64,000 bases of DNA from Bradyrhizobium sp. Y36 (GCF_002531575.1 NZ_NWTI01000012.1:62001-126000), one strand, 5' to 3'; shown: positions 49,900-58,813, numbered from the stretch's first letter. Made by a program: numbers and translations. The notes: generated by a model not told the origin, from the sequence alone.

Positions 49900-50937
49900 A
49901 TGCGTCCGCAAGACATCCTGTTGCCAGCTGCTGCCGGCCTGTGCTGCAAGCCCGGCGGCTTCCATATCGATCCTGTCCGCCCCGTGGAGCGGGCCGTGAT
50001 CACCCACGGCCATTCCGACCATGCCCGCGCCGGCCATGGTGCGGTGCTGGCGACGCAGGAAACGCTGGACATGATGCGGCTGCGCTATGGTGAGAATTTC
50101 GCCGGCTCGACGCAAGCCATCCGCTACGGCGAGGAGATCCGGCTCGGCGAGACCTGCGTGAAGTTTCATCCCGCCGGCCACGTGCTCGGCTCGGCGCAGA
50201 TCGCGGTCACGTGCAAGGATACCTGCATCGTCGCCTCCGGCGACTACAAGGATGCGCCCGACCCCACCTGCACGCCGTTCGAGCTCGTTCCCTGCGACGT
50301 CTTCATCACCGAAGCCACGTTTGGCCTGCCGGTATTCCGGCATGGCGATGCGGCTGACGAGGTCGAGAAGCTGCTCGCCTCCGTCGTGCTGTTTCCCGAG
50401 CGCGCGCATCTCGTTGGCGCCTATTCGCTCGGCAAGGCGCAGCGCGTGATCAAGCTGCTGCGGCAGGCCGGCTATGACGCGCCGATCTATTTGCATGGTG
50501 CGATGGAGACGATCACCGCGTACTACCAGAGCCGCGGCATCGACCTCGGCGAGCTCAGGCCGGTGAAGGACGTCAAGAAGGGGGCGCTCGCCGGTACCAT
50601 CACGCTGGCACCGCCCTCGGCGACGTCAGATCTGTGGACGCGCCGCTTTCCCGATCCCGTCACCGCTTTCGCCTCGGGCTGGATGCGCGTGCGCGCCCGG
50701 GCGCGGCAGCGCGGCGTCGAGTTGCCGCTGGTGATTTCCGACCACGCCGATTGGGACGGTCTCACCGCCACCATTGGCGCGACCGGCGCTGGCGAGATCT
50801 GGGTCACGCACGGTCAGGAAGATGCGCTGGTGCATTGGTGCAGGTCGCAGGGCCTGAAAGCGCAGCCGCTCGATCTCGTCGGCTATGGTGACGAGGAGGA
50901 GAGCGAGGCGCCGGCCAGTGACGAGGCCGAGGCATGA
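49900..50937 (+). CDS. Ligase-associated DNA exonuclease (MBL fold)
   Basis: 345-aa metallo-beta-lactamase-fold nuclease. The metal motif H36-G-H38-S-D40-H41-ARAGH lies near the N-terminus. Further signs are GHVLGSAQI, VASGDYKD and EATFGLPVF, and the C-terminal SDHADWDG. It belongs to the exonuclease family encoded beside ATP-dependent ligases, proposed to act in DNA repair. The start codon overlap with the ligase (ATGA, 50934-50937) shows tight coupling. Start ATG 49900 is chosen over an in-frame start 69 bp earlier because the conserved sequence starts there. Confidence 0.92.
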   Translation: MRPQDILLPAAAGLCCKPGGFHIDPVRPVERAVITHGHSDHARAGHGAVLATQETLDMMRLRYGENFAGSTQAIRYGEEIRLGETCVKFHPAGHVLGSAQIAVTCKDTCIVASGDYKDAPDPTCTPFELVPCDVFITEATFGLPVFRHGDAADEVEKLLASVVLFPERAHLVGAYSLGKAQRVIKLLRQAGYDAPIYLHGAMETITAYYQSRGIDLGELRPVKDVKKGALAGTITLAPPSATSDLWTRRFPDPVTAFASGWMRVRARARQRGVELPLVISDHADWDGLTATIGATGAGEIWVTHGQEDALVHWCRSQGLKAQPLDLVGYGDEEESEAPASDEAEA

Positions 50938-52703
50938 ATCGCTTCGCCGAACTGCTCGACCGTCTCGCCTACGAGCCCGGCCGCAACAACAAGCTGCGTC
51001 TGCTCGCCGGCTATTTCCGCGAGGTCGGCGATCCCGATCGCGGCTATGCGCTCGCCGCGCTCACCGGCGCACTCAGCTTCAAGCACGCCAAGCCTGCGCT
51101 GATCCGCGATCTCATCGCATCGCGCACAGATGAAGTGCTGTTCGGGCTGAGCTACGACTATGTCGGCGATCTCTCCGAGACGGTCGCGCTGATGTGGCCG
51201 AAGGCGCCAACCATTTCGCAATCCTTTCAGAGCCACCCCTCTCCCCAACCCTCCCCCCTTGTCGGGGAGGGGCAGGGAGGGGGCTACTCCGGGCGAGATG
51301 CTGACGAGTCTCCTCACGCGCGCCACCACAACAACCCGCCGCCGCCGACCCTCACCGAGGTCGTCACCACGCTGCGCACGCTCGGCAAGACCGAGTTGCC
51401 AAAACAGCTCGAGCGCTGGCTCGATGAGCTCGATGAGACCGGCCGCTGGGCGCTGCTGAAGCTCGTCACCGGGGCGCTGCGCATCGGCATCTCCGCGCGC
51501 CTTGCGAAAACGGCAGCGGCCGCGCTCGGCGACAAGGACCCGCACGAGGTCGAGCTGATCTGGCCGGGGCTCAGCCCGCCCTATCTCGACCTGTTCGCCT
51601 GGCTGGAAGGCCGCGGCGACAAGCCCGTCAATCGCGATCCCGCGCCGTTCCGCCCGGTGATGCTGGCGCATGCGATCGAGGACAGCGATTTCGCTGCGCT
51701 CGATCCCGCCGACTACATCGCCGAATGGAAATGGGACGGCATTCGCGTGCAGGCCGTCGCCGGTCGCGACGAGCTTGGCCGCATCACCGCGCGACTCTAT
51801 TCGCGCACCGGCGAGGACATCACGGGAAGCTTTCCGGATCTCGTGCCGTCGCTTCGATTGCCGGGCGCGATCGACGGTGAGCTTTTGATCCTGCGCGAAG
51901 GCCGTGTGCAGAGCTTCAACGTCCTGCAGCAGCGGCTCAACCGCAAGGTCGTCTCGCCCAAGCTGATCAAGGCGTTTCCAATCCACCTTCGCGCCTACGA
52001 CCTGCTCGGCGATGACGAGAACGATTTGCGCGAGCTGCCGTTCGCGGAGCGTCGTGAGCGGCTGGAGACCTTCATCGGGAAGCTCGGGGATCCCCGCATC
52101 GATCTGTCGCCCACCGTTTCCTTCGCGAGCTGGGCGGCGCTGACCGCCGCACGCGCCGATCCTGCAAGCGCAGGCGCGGGCGAAGACGCGGATGCGGTCG
52201 AGGGCGTCATGCTGAAGCGGCGCGATGCGCCTTATCTGCCGGGACGGCCGAAGGGGCAGTGGTGGAAGTGGAAGCGCGATCCGCACATCATCGATGCCGT
52301 GCTGATGTATGCGCAGCGCGGCCACGGCAAGCGCTCGTCCTATTATTCCGATTACACCTTTGGCGTCTGGACCGCCGGCGCTGGTGGCGACGAACTGGTG
52401 CCGGTCGGCAAGGCCTATTTTGGCTTCACCGACGAGGAGCTGCTGCAGATCGACCGCTTCGTCCGCCGCAACACCACGGAAAAGTTCGGCCCCGTTCGCC
52501 ATGTCGTGCACGAGCCGGAGCAGGGGCTGGTGCTGGAGGTCGCGTTCGAGGGCCTGCAGCGTTCGCCGCGCCACAAATCCGGCGTCGCCATGCGCTTCCC
52601 CCGCATCAGCCGCCTGCGCTGGGACAAGCCACCGCGGGAAGCCGACCGGCTGGAGACGCTGGAACGGATGCTGAAGGCGGAGACGGTGGAGGTTGAGGCG
52701 TGA
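50934..52703 (+). CDS. ATP-dependent DNA ligase with in-frame repeat insertion
   Basis: 589-aa ligase. The adenylation site is EWKWDGIRV with K266; later motifs are RTGEDITGSFPD, DGELLILR, GVMLKRRDAPY and QWWKWKRDP, then an OB-fold (YTFGVWTAG). The N-terminal part is a helical DNA-binding domain. Between about residues 97 and 133 a low-complexity stretch (SHPSPQPSPLVGEGQGGGYS...) interrupts it. On DNA it corresponds to a palindromic intergenic-type repeat (about 51233-51293) that keeps the frame open. The enzyme works with the upstream exonuclease in repair. Whether the insert affects activity is unknown. Confidence 0.92.
   Translation: MNRFAELLDRLAYEPGRNNKLRLLAGYFREVGDPDRGYALAALTGALSFKHAKPALIRDLIASRTDEVLFGLSYDYVGDLSETVALMWPKAPTISQSFQSHPSPQPSPLVGEGQGGGYSGRDADESPHARHHNNPPPPTLTEVVTTLRTLGKTELPKQLERWLDELDETGRWALLKLVTGALRIGISARLAKTAAAALGDKDPHEVELIWPGLSPPYLDLFAWLEGRGDKPVNRDPAPFRPVMLAHAIEDSDFAALDPADYIAEWKWDGIRVQAVAGRDELGRITARLYSRTGEDITGSFPDLVPSLRLPGAIDGELLILREGRVQSFNVLQQRLNRKVVSPKLIKAFPIHLRAYDLLGDDENDLRELPFAERRERLETFIGKLGDPRIDLSPTVSFASWAALTAARADPASAGAGEDADAVEGVMLKRRDAPYLPGRPKGQWWKWKRDPHIIDAVLMYAQRGHGKRSSYYSDYTFGVWTAGAGGDELVPVGKAYFGFTDEELLQIDRFVRRNTTEKFGPVRHVVHEPEQGLVLEVAFEGLQRSPRHKSGVAMRFPRISRLRWDKPPREADRLETLERMLKAETVEVEA
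51233..51293. repeat. Palindromic repeat inside the ligase gene
   Basis: CCCCTCTCCCCAACCCTCCC...GGGGAGGGGCAGGGAGGGGG forms a long imperfect palindrome with the core CCTCCCCCCTTGTCGGGGAGG. I associate this sequence type with intergenic repeats in Bradyrhizobium. A smaller CCCTCCCC/GGGGAGGG hairpin stands between genes at 25322-25350. Here it is in frame within a coding sequence. Confidence 0.75.
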
Positions 52704-53027
52704 AGGGGTGTGATCAGTCGGACTTTGGCTGCGCCTGCGTGCACGCCTCGTCCTTCGAGACGCCCGCTTTACGCGGGCTCCTCAGGATGAGGACGGAGTG
52801 CGTGGCAGCAGTTTCAACGGGCACCGATGCCGATTAGCCTCATCCTGAGGAGACCGCGAAACGGTCGTCTCGCAGGATGGCGGCCGGGACACAATCTCAT
52901 CGGACGGCGGGAGAGACAAACCGACCATCGAATTAAACTCCCGTAACCCGATTGACGCGTGGTTGCGGGTTCCCCATGTGCCTCGCCGTGCCCTATAATG
53001 GGGTCGAATCCCCCTGAGGAGTTTGAG
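52704..53027. other. 324-bp intergenic region with family E repeat
   Basis: The family E palindromic repeat occupies 52747-52880: CTCGTCCTTCGAGACGCCCG at the left, and CGGTCGTCTCGCAGGATGG at the right. Beyond it, TATAAT at 52994-52999 could be the -10 of the next gene, but no -35 element lies at proper spacing. Nothing else is visible. Confidence 0.65.
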
Positions 53028-53330
53028 ATGGTCCAAGACGTCAGAGATTTGCCGGCCGGCCGCAATGATGGCCTGAACCGCTTTCTCGGCGGCTCGCCGC
53101 TGGCGGTCGCGTTTCGGCTGGTCCTGCTCTCGATCCTGGTCGGCGTCGTGCTGGCCGCGATCGGATTCGATCCGTGGAACATCCTCACCAGCATCCGCCT
53201 GCTGTTCCAGCACCTGTGGGATCTCGGCTTCGACACCATCAACTGGCTGTGGCGCTACTTCCTGCTCGGCGCGGTCATCGTGATCCCGATCTGGCTGCTG
53301 TCGCGCGTGTTCGGCACGCCGCGCCGCTAA
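53028..53330 (+). CDS. DUF6460-like small membrane protein
   Basis: 100-aa protein with two hydrophobic segments (about residues 27-47 and 75-93) and a conserved-looking pattern of GGSPLAVAFRLVLLSILVGV, IGFDPWNIL and WLWRYFLLGAVIVIPIWLL. I recognise this as similar to DUF6460 proteins of alphaproteobacteria; the function is unknown. ATG 53028 with GAGGAG upstream is chosen. A -10-like TATAAT lies about 30 bp upstream. The next gene starts 31 bp after its stop. Confidence 0.75.
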   Translation: MVQDVRDLPAGRNDGLNRFLGGSPLAVAFRLVLLSILVGVVLAAIGFDPWNILTSIRLLFQHLWDLGFDTINWLWRYFLLGAVIVIPIWLLSRVFGTPRR

Positions 53331-53361
53331 GTTCAGCCCGTCCGGAAGGAGCCCGCAGCCG

Positions 53362-54096
53362 ATGCAACTCCGCTTTGTCGGCTGCGGCGACGCCTTCGGC
53401 TCCGGCGGCAGGCTCAACACCTGCTTCCACGTCTCGGGGCGCGAGGCCAACTTCCTGATCGATTGCGGCGCGTCGGCCCTGCCGGCGCTGAAGCGGCTCG
53501 AGATCGACCGCAGCGAAATCGATCTCATCCTCATCACTCATTTCCACGGCGACCATTTTGCCGGTCTGCCGTTCCTCCTGCTCGACGCGCAATTCTCGCG
53601 GCGGACCAGGCCGCTGACGATCGCAGGCCCGCAGGACATCGAGAGGCGACTGCGTGAGGTGATGGAGGTCTTGTTCGAGCATTCCTCGACGACCAAGCAG
53701 CGCTTCGAGCTCGACGTCGTCGAGCTCGCGCCCGGGCAAAGCCGGACCTTCGGCGCCGTGACGGTGACGCCCTATCCGGTGGTGCACGGCGAATCCGGGG
53801 GGCCCTTCCTCGCCTACCGTGTCGAGGCCGAGGGCCGGACGCTCGCCTACAGCGCCGACACCGAATGGACGGAGACGCTCATTCCGCTGGCGCAGGGCGC
53901 GGACCTTTTCATTGCCGAGGCCTATATGTACGAGAAGGTGGTCAAGAACCATCTCAGCCTGAAGACCTTGGAACAGCATCTGCCCGACATCGGCGCAAAG
54001 CGCCTGATCCTCACCCATATGAGTGACGACATGCTGTCGCGGCTGGATGATATCGCGCATCTCGCCGCCGAAGACGGTATGGTCCTCGTATTCTGA
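53362..54096 (+). CDS. MBL-fold metallo-hydrolase (RNase Z-like)
   Basis: 244-aa hydrolase. The zinc motif is THFHGDHFAGLPF, preceded by VGCGDAFGSGGRLNTCFHV, which is typical of the RNase Z/ElaC-like group, and later HGESGG and LAYSADTEW. It lacks the long exosite arm of true tRNase Z, so a phosphodiesterase or other small-substrate activity is equally possible. The gene is followed after 1 nt by a MATE exporter gene, suggesting co-expression. Confidence 0.88.
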   Translation: MQLRFVGCGDAFGSGGRLNTCFHVSGREANFLIDCGASALPALKRLEIDRSEIDLILITHFHGDHFAGLPFLLLDAQFSRRTRPLTIAGPQDIERRLREVMEVLFEHSSTTKQRFELDVVELAPGQSRTFGAVTVTPYPVVHGESGGPFLAYRVEAEGRTLAYSADTEWTETLIPLAQGADLFIAEAYMYEKVVKNHLSLKTLEQHLPDIGAKRLILTHMSDDMLSRLDDIAHLAAEDGMVLVF

Positions 54097-54097
54097 C

Positions 54098-55423
54098 ATG
54101 CACGCGCCCGCTCCGCTCAAGATCGGATCCCGTCAGGTGTTCGCCATCGCCGGTCCTGCGATGGTCGCGAACCTGACGACGCCGCTGATCGGCGTGGTCT
54201 CGACCACCGCGATCGGCCGGCTCGACGATGCGGCGCTGCTCGGCGGCGTCGCGATGGCTTCCGTCATCTTCGACTGCCTGTTCTGGCTGTTCGGCTTCCT
54301 GCGCATGAGCACGCTCGCCTTCACCGCGCAAGCGCTCGGCGCCGGCGAGACGCGCGAGCCGCCCGCGATCCTGGCGCGCGGCTTCATCGTCGCCGGCCTG
54401 ATCGGCGCCGCTCTGATCGTCCTGCAGCTGCCGCTGGCGGCACTCCTGTTCGACCTGATGGGCGGCAGCGAGGGCGTGACGCGGGCAGCAAAGACCTATT
54501 TCAAGATCCGGATCTGGTCCTCGCCCTTCGCGCTGGCCAACTACGTCATCCTCGGCTGGCTGATCGGCCTCGCCCGTGCCAATTCGGCCTTGCTGCTTCA
54601 GGTCGTCATCAATCTCGTCAACATGGCGGCGACGATCCTGCTGGTGCTGGTCTACGATACCGGCATCGCCGGTGCCGCGATCGCCGCGCTGCTGTCGGAG
54701 GCGGTCGGACTTGCCCTCGGCGTGATCGTCTGCCGGCATTATGCCGACGCCGGCTTCGCCGTCCCGTACGCGAACCTGCTCGATCGAGCGAAGCTGTTGC
54801 GGTTGCTGGCGGTGAATTCCGACATCATGATCCGCACCGCGGCGCTGATCGCCGTGTTCCTGTTCTTCACCGCCAAGGGCGCGCAGGCCGGCGACGTCAC
54901 GCTGGCCGCCAACTCCGTGCTCAACAATTTTCTGCTGATCAGCGCCTTCTTTCTCGACGGCCTCGCCAATGCGGCCCAGCAGCTTTGCGGCCGCACGCTC
55001 GGCGCACGCGACCCCAAGGGCTTTGCCGCGTCGACGCGGCTGGTGCTGCTCTGGGGGCTCGGCTTCGCGATCGTCGTCGCCGTGCTGTTCGCGCTGTTCG
55101 GGCCGGCGCTGATCGACTTCATGACGACGAGTGACGACGTCCGCCGGGCCGCGCGCGAATTCCTCCCTTTCGTCGTGCTGGCGCCCATCCCCGGCGTGTT
55201 CGCCTTCGGCTTCGACGGCATCTATATCGGCGCGACCTGGGCGCGCGAGATGCGCAACCTGATGCTGGCCTCGCTCGCCATCTTCCTCGCCACCTGGTGG
55301 GCGCTGCAATCGTTCGGCAATGCCGGGCTGTGGTGGGCGCTGATGGCCTCCTACCTCTCGCGCGGCGGCCTGCAGGCCGCGCGCTATCCGGCGCAGTTCA
55401 GGGCGACGTTTGCGAAGTCGTGA
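54098..55423 (+). CDS. MATE-family efflux transporter (DinF-like)
   Basis: 441-aa exporter with twelve predicted helices in two halves. Its start is just after the MBL gene stop (TGACATG). Typical signs are IAGPAMVANLTTPLIGVVST, GFLRMSTLAFTAQALGAGE, and the second-half pattern NNFLLISAFFLDGLANAAQQLCG. It resembles DinF more than NorM. The substrate is unknown. The Met at 54098 is chosen because the helices follow directly. Confidence 0.88.
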   Translation: MHAPAPLKIGSRQVFAIAGPAMVANLTTPLIGVVSTTAIGRLDDAALLGGVAMASVIFDCLFWLFGFLRMSTLAFTAQALGAGETREPPAILARGFIVAGLIGAALIVLQLPLAALLFDLMGGSEGVTRAAKTYFKIRIWSSPFALANYVILGWLIGLARANSALLLQVVINLVNMAATILLVLVYDTGIAGAAIAALLSEAVGLALGVIVCRHYADAGFAVPYANLLDRAKLLRLLAVNSDIMIRTAALIAVFLFFTAKGAQAGDVTLAANSVLNNFLLISAFFLDGLANAAQQLCGRTLGARDPKGFAASTRLVLLWGLGFAIVVAVLFALFGPALIDFMTTSDDVRRAAREFLPFVVLAPIPGVFAFGFDGIYIGATWAREMRNLMLASLAIFLATWWALQSFGNAGLWWALMASYLSRGGLQAARYPAQFRATFAKS

Positions 55424-55427
55424 ATTC

Positions 55428-55512
55428 GTAGCCCGGATGGAGCGCAGCGAAATCCGGGGCCGCCGTAGTTGCGGATCAAATCCCGGATTGCGCTGCGCTC
55501 CATCCGGGCTAC
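55428..55512. repeat. Dispersed palindromic repeat, family B copy 3
   Basis: GTAGCCCGGATGGAGCGCAG at the left and CTGCGCTCCATCCGGGCTAC at the right are perfect inverted ends (20 bp), with CCGGGG/CCCGG inside. It lies between the MATE gene and the convergent pyrD stop (55524). Confidence 0.9.
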
Positions 55513-55523
55513 GGGGTCACGCC

Positions 55524-56621
55524 CTACATCCCCGGCCAGTCTTCGGCGGTGAGGGTCGCTGCATCGGCGCCGACGATCTCGGACAGCGAATCGCGCCCGG
55601 TGCGGAGCAGCGTCGAGGTGAGGTCGCGCTTGATCTCGTCGACGAGGCCGAGGCCCTTGTAGACCAACGACGAATACAGCTGGATCAGGCTGGCGCCCGC
55701 GCGGATCTTGGTCAGCGCGGCGCCGCCGGAGTCCACGCCGCCGACGCCGATCAGCGGAAATGCGCCCTCGACGCGCACATAGGTTTCGGCGACCATCCGC
55801 GTCGACAGGCGGAACAGCGGCCGGCCGGACAGGCCGCCTTGCTCCTTGGCGCGCATCTCCTCCCGCAGCGTGCTCGGCCGGGCAATCGTCGTGTTCGAGA
55901 CGATCATGCCGTCGACCCTGCGTGAGCGCGCGACCTGCACGACATCGTCGAGCTGGGCGAGGCTCAGATCCGGCGCGATCTTGAGCAGCACCGGCGTGTC
56001 GCCGGCCTTCTGCCTGACACGCTCGCGCGCGTCGATCACGCGTGCGAGGAGATCGTCGAGCAGCGCGCCTTCCTGCAGATTGCGCAGGCCAGGCGTGTTC
56101 GGCGAGGAGACGTTGACGGTGAAATAGCTCGCGACCGGCGCGAAGGTCTCGATCAGCTTGACGTAATCGGCGACGCGATCCGGCGAATCCTTGTTGGCGC
56201 CGACATTGACGCCGACGATGCCGCCGTGCTGCGCGCGCGCGGCGAGCCGGCGCAGGGCCACGTCCGCGCCGTCATTGTTGAAGCCCATGCGGTTGATGAT
56301 GGCTTCGTCGCGCTCGAGGCGAAACAGCCGCGGCCTGGGATTGCCGGCTTGCGGCTTCGGCGTCACCGAGCCGATCTCGACGAAGCCGAAGCCGAGCCGC
56401 AGCAGCGCGTCCGGCACCTCCGCGCTCTTGTCGAAGCCGGCGGCCATGCCGATCGGGTTGGGAAAGTTGAGTCCGAAGGCGCGCATCGCGAGCTTGGGAT
56501 CGTCGGCGCGCGGCTTGATCGGCGGCAGGAAACGCAGGCCCTGGATCGCCAGGCGATGCGCATCTTCCGGGTCGAGCCAGCGCAGCACCGGCAGCGAAAA
56601 GGCGTCGAAAGCGCGGATCAC
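55524..56621 (-). CDS. pyrD: Dihydroorotate dehydrogenase (quinone), class 2
   Basis: 365-aa membrane-associated flavoprotein that oxidises dihydroorotate to orotate with quinone. The N-terminal helix SLPVLRWLDPEDAHRLAIQG is the membrane/quinone region. FMN and substrate motifs follow: GMAAGFDK, FVEIGSVTPKPQAGNP, RLFR, NRMGFNN, VNVSSPNTPGLR (with catalytic Ser) and GVGGVDSG. It starts with GTG at 56621, overlapping the DUF952 gene stop (GTGA). Confidence 0.96.
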   Translation of the reverse strand: MIRAFDAFSLPVLRWLDPEDAHRLAIQGLRFLPPIKPRADDPKLAMRAFGLNFPNPIGMAAGFDKSAEVPDALLRLGFGFVEIGSVTPKPQAGNPRPRLFRLERDEAIINRMGFNNDGADVALRRLAARAQHGGIVGVNVGANKDSPDRVADYVKLIETFAPVASYFTVNVSSPNTPGLRNLQEGALLDDLLARVIDARERVRQKAGDTPVLLKIAPDLSLAQLDDVVQVARSRRVDGMIVSNTTIARPSTLREEMRAKEQGGLSGRPLFRLSTRMVAETYVRVEGAFPLIGVGGVDSGGAALTKIRAGASLIQLYSSLVYKGLGLVDEIKRDLTSTLLRTGRDSLSEIVGADAATLTAEDWPGM

Positions 56622-56962
56622 GGGGCAAGCTCCGGAACGTCGTGGCCGCCGTCGGAGCGGATGTTGAGATTCGTCACCGCGATGACGGCGCCGAGATCGA
56701 GCTCGCCATAGAGATGAGGAAACAGCTCCTCATTGCGCGAGCGCTCCCAGCGCAATTCGCTGCCGAGCGCGTCGCTGTCCACCTCGACCAGGAACAGCGC
56801 GCGCTGGCCGAAATAGTGCTTGCGCAGGGTCTCGGGAACCTGGGCGGCGGTCGAGAGATGGATGAAACCGTCGCGCGCATCATCGGCGCTGCCGAGGTAG
56901 ACGCCCCGCCGCTCCGCCTCACGCCAGGCCGAGGCCGGACAGATTTTGTAGATCTTGACCAC
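56618..56962 (-). CDS. DUF952-family protein
   Basis: 114-aa small protein with the DUF952 pattern: YKICPASAWREAERRGVYLG, DGFIHLSTAAQVPETLRKHY, LFLVEVDSDALG and FPHLYGELDLGAV. The function is unknown; the fold resembles glutathione-S-transferase-linked or ART-like small proteins in some descriptions, but that is not certain. It starts with GTG and is coupled to pyrD by a four-base overlap. Confidence 0.88.
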   Translation of the reverse strand: MVKIYKICPASAWREAERRGVYLGSADDARDGFIHLSTAAQVPETLRKHYFGQRALFLVEVDSDALGSELRWERSRNEELFPHLYGELDLGAVIAVTNLNIRSDGGHDVPELAP

Positions 56963-57094
56963 CGCTTGCGCAGCCCTGTTGCTCTTTGAGTCTTTTGGGT
57001 TTTTTCGTCTATCGCGGGTCTTTTAAACCCCCGGCGCGACCGTAAAGGCCGCCCCTGCCGAACTCAAGACCTCAAGCCATTTCCGGTCCGATGA

Positions 57095-57230
57095 AATCGA
57101 AACGAGGGCTCCAGGTCCTCGTTTTGACGCGTTTTCCTGGCGCGAACCGGTACTCGCCTCGCTTGAAACGCTTTCGCCCGCTGCCTCTTGCGCGAAAATC
57201 GGAAAACCGGTTGATTTGAGGATAGTTTTC
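57095..57230. repeat. Probable dispersed repeat upstream of the S24-like gene
   Basis: The 294-bp gap between the DUF952 start and the next gene holds CCTCGTTTTGACGCGTTTTC, then GCGCGAACCGGTACTCGCCT and GAAAACCGGTTGATT. From memory, similar segments recur in Bradyrhizobium intergenic sequence. Promoters for both flanking genes must also lie here, but none stands out. Confidence 0.45.
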
Positions 57231-57256
57231 CTGGGTTGCGACAGGCTGGACCTTCC

Positions 57257-57910
57257 ATGGTCAGACAGGCCAAAGCGCAGAGGATACTGACTCACGACCA
57301 GATCTGGGTCGCGCTGGATCGGCTGGCGGAGCGCGCCGGTCTGTCACCGTCCGGCCTTGCCAAGCGCGCCGGGCTCGATCCCACCACCTTCAACAGGTCC
57401 AAACGCGTTACCTCGGACGGCCGCGAGCGCTGGCCCTCGACCGAATCGATCGCGAAGGTGCTGGCCGCCGCAGATTCCTCGATGGCGAGCTTTGCGAAGC
57501 TGATCGACGACGACGCGGGCGATGGCCGCTCGGTCCCGCTGCTCGGCTTCGCTCTGGCCGGCGCGAGCGGGGCCTTCGACGAGTCCGGCCTTCCCTCCGG
57601 CAAGGGCTGGACCGAAACAGCGCTTCCCGCCACCGAGGACAGCCACACTTTTGCGCTTGAGATTTCCGGCGATGCGTTCGCCCCTGTCTATCGCGACGGC
57701 GACATCGTGCTGGTTTCGCCGGGCGCGCCGATCCGCAAGGGCGACCGCGTGGTGGTGAGGAGCAAGACGGGCGAGGTGACGATCGCAACGCTGCGGCGCC
57801 GCACCGCGAGGGCGCTGGAGCTGCACTTGCTCGATGCGCCGCAGGCCGGGCGCACGATGGCGACGGGCGAGGTGGCGTGGATTGCGCGGATCGTGTGGAC
57901 GAGCCAGTGA
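57257..57910 (+). CDS. S24-like (LexA/CI-type) repressor without catalytic dyad
   Basis: 217-aa regulator. The N-terminal helix-turn-helix (about residues 13-75) contains LAERAGLSPSGLAKRAGLDP and the following TFNRSKR. The C-terminal S24 domain (about 95-215) has EISGDAFAPVYRDGDIVLV and GDRVVVRSKTGEVTIATL. In self-cleaving LexA/CI proteins the first is GDSM or GMSM (catalytic Ser), and the second is VTVKRL (catalytic Lys); here they are A140 and A177. The protein should therefore bind DNA but not self-cleave. ATG 57257 is used; an upstream TTG in frame is not needed. No phage genes are nearby. Confidence 0.85.
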   Translation: MVRQAKAQRILTHDQIWVALDRLAERAGLSPSGLAKRAGLDPTTFNRSKRVTSDGRERWPSTESIAKVLAAADSSMASFAKLIDDDAGDGRSVPLLGFALAGASGAFDESGLPSGKGWTETALPATEDSHTFALEISGDAFAPVYRDGDIVLVSPGAPIRKGDRVVVRSKTGEVTIATLRRRTARALELHLLDAPQAGRTMATGEVAWIARIVWTSQ

Positions 57911-58043
57911 TCATGACCTTGGCCGCCTCGTGACCCGCATTCCTGCGGGCCGCGTTTCATTCCGATCGCCATTGCGACTCACCGGCCCTCTCGCATAGGT
58001 TGCGGCCGATACTACCGGCCCAGCTTTATCTTAGGGGAATACG

Positions 58044-58796
58044 ATGAATCGCCGTCACGCCTTGAAGGCCCTCGCGGGTCTCGCGCTTTGTCCGTTGTGC
58101 AAGCCAGCTTTCGCCGCCGAAGGCGCGCATTGGAGTTATGAAGGCGCCGGCGGCCCGGCCAAATGGGGCGATCTCGACACGGCCAACAAGGCCTGCGCGG
58201 TCGGCCTGCAGCAATCGCCGATCGACATCGAAGGGACGATCAAGTCGCAATTGCCGGTTCTGAAACCGAATTGGGGCAAGAACGCTGACACGATCGTCAA
58301 CAACGGTCACACGATCCAGCTCAACTTCGCCGAAGGCAGCACGCTGATGCTGGGCGACGTCAAGTACAAGCTGCTGCAGGTGCACTTCCACCGGCCGAGC
58401 GAGCACATGATCGGCGGCAAGAATTTCCCGATGGAGGCCCATTTCGTCCATCGCAACGAGGCCGGCGGGCTCGCCGTGGTCGGCGTGCTGATGGCAGAGG
58501 GCAGGGCGAACCCGGCTTTCGGCAAGATCGTCAAGACCATGCCGGCGGCGGAAGGCCCCGCGGTGAAGGCCGATGCCGGCATCGATCCGCACGCCATGCT
58601 GCCGACCAAGCTCAGCTACTTCCGCTATCCCGGCTCGCTGACGACGCCGCCCTGCTCGGAAGTGGTCGAGTGGCTGCTGCTGACCACCCCGATCCAGGTG
58701 TCGTCCGCCGACGTCGCCGCGTTCGCAAAGCTCTATCCGATGAACGCGCGCCCGGTGCAGAAGGACAACAGGCGCTACGTGCTGAAGTCGATCTGA
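58044..58796 (+). CDS. Alpha-carbonic anhydrase, periplasmic
   Basis: 250-aa zinc enzyme that interconverts CO2 and bicarbonate. Zinc ligands H114 and H116 (in LQVHFHRPSEH) and H133 (in EAHFVH) are in place; the substrate-pocket region LTTPPCSEVVEW is also conserved. A signal peptide (about residues 1-24) carries RR and two Cys (LCPLC) and ends at AFAAE; the arginines suggest possible Tat export. C51 and the Cys in PPCSE could form the usual disulfide. GGGG lies about 6 nt before the ATG. A palindromic repeat follows the gene. Confidence 0.93.
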   Translation: MNRRHALKALAGLALCPLCKPAFAAEGAHWSYEGAGGPAKWGDLDTANKACAVGLQQSPIDIEGTIKSQLPVLKPNWGKNADTIVNNGHTIQLNFAEGSTLMLGDVKYKLLQVHFHRPSEHMIGGKNFPMEAHFVHRNEAGGLAVVGVLMAEGRANPAFGKIVKTMPAAEGPAVKADAGIDPHAMLPTKLSYFRYPGSLTTPPCSEVVEWLLLTTPIQVSSADVAAFAKLYPMNARPVQKDNRRYVLKSI

Positions 58797-58813
58797 GCGA
58801 GCGCTGAAGGTCC

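Noticed and set aside
52952..52999. TTGACG and TATAAT as a promoter for the DUF6460-like gene
   Set aside because: The two elements are separated by 36 bp, far more than the 16-18 bp required; only the -10-like element remains of interest.
57257..57910. Prophage repressor marking a prophage
   Set aside because: Neighbours are housekeeping genes (pyrD, carbonic anhydrase, lysK), with no phage structural genes.
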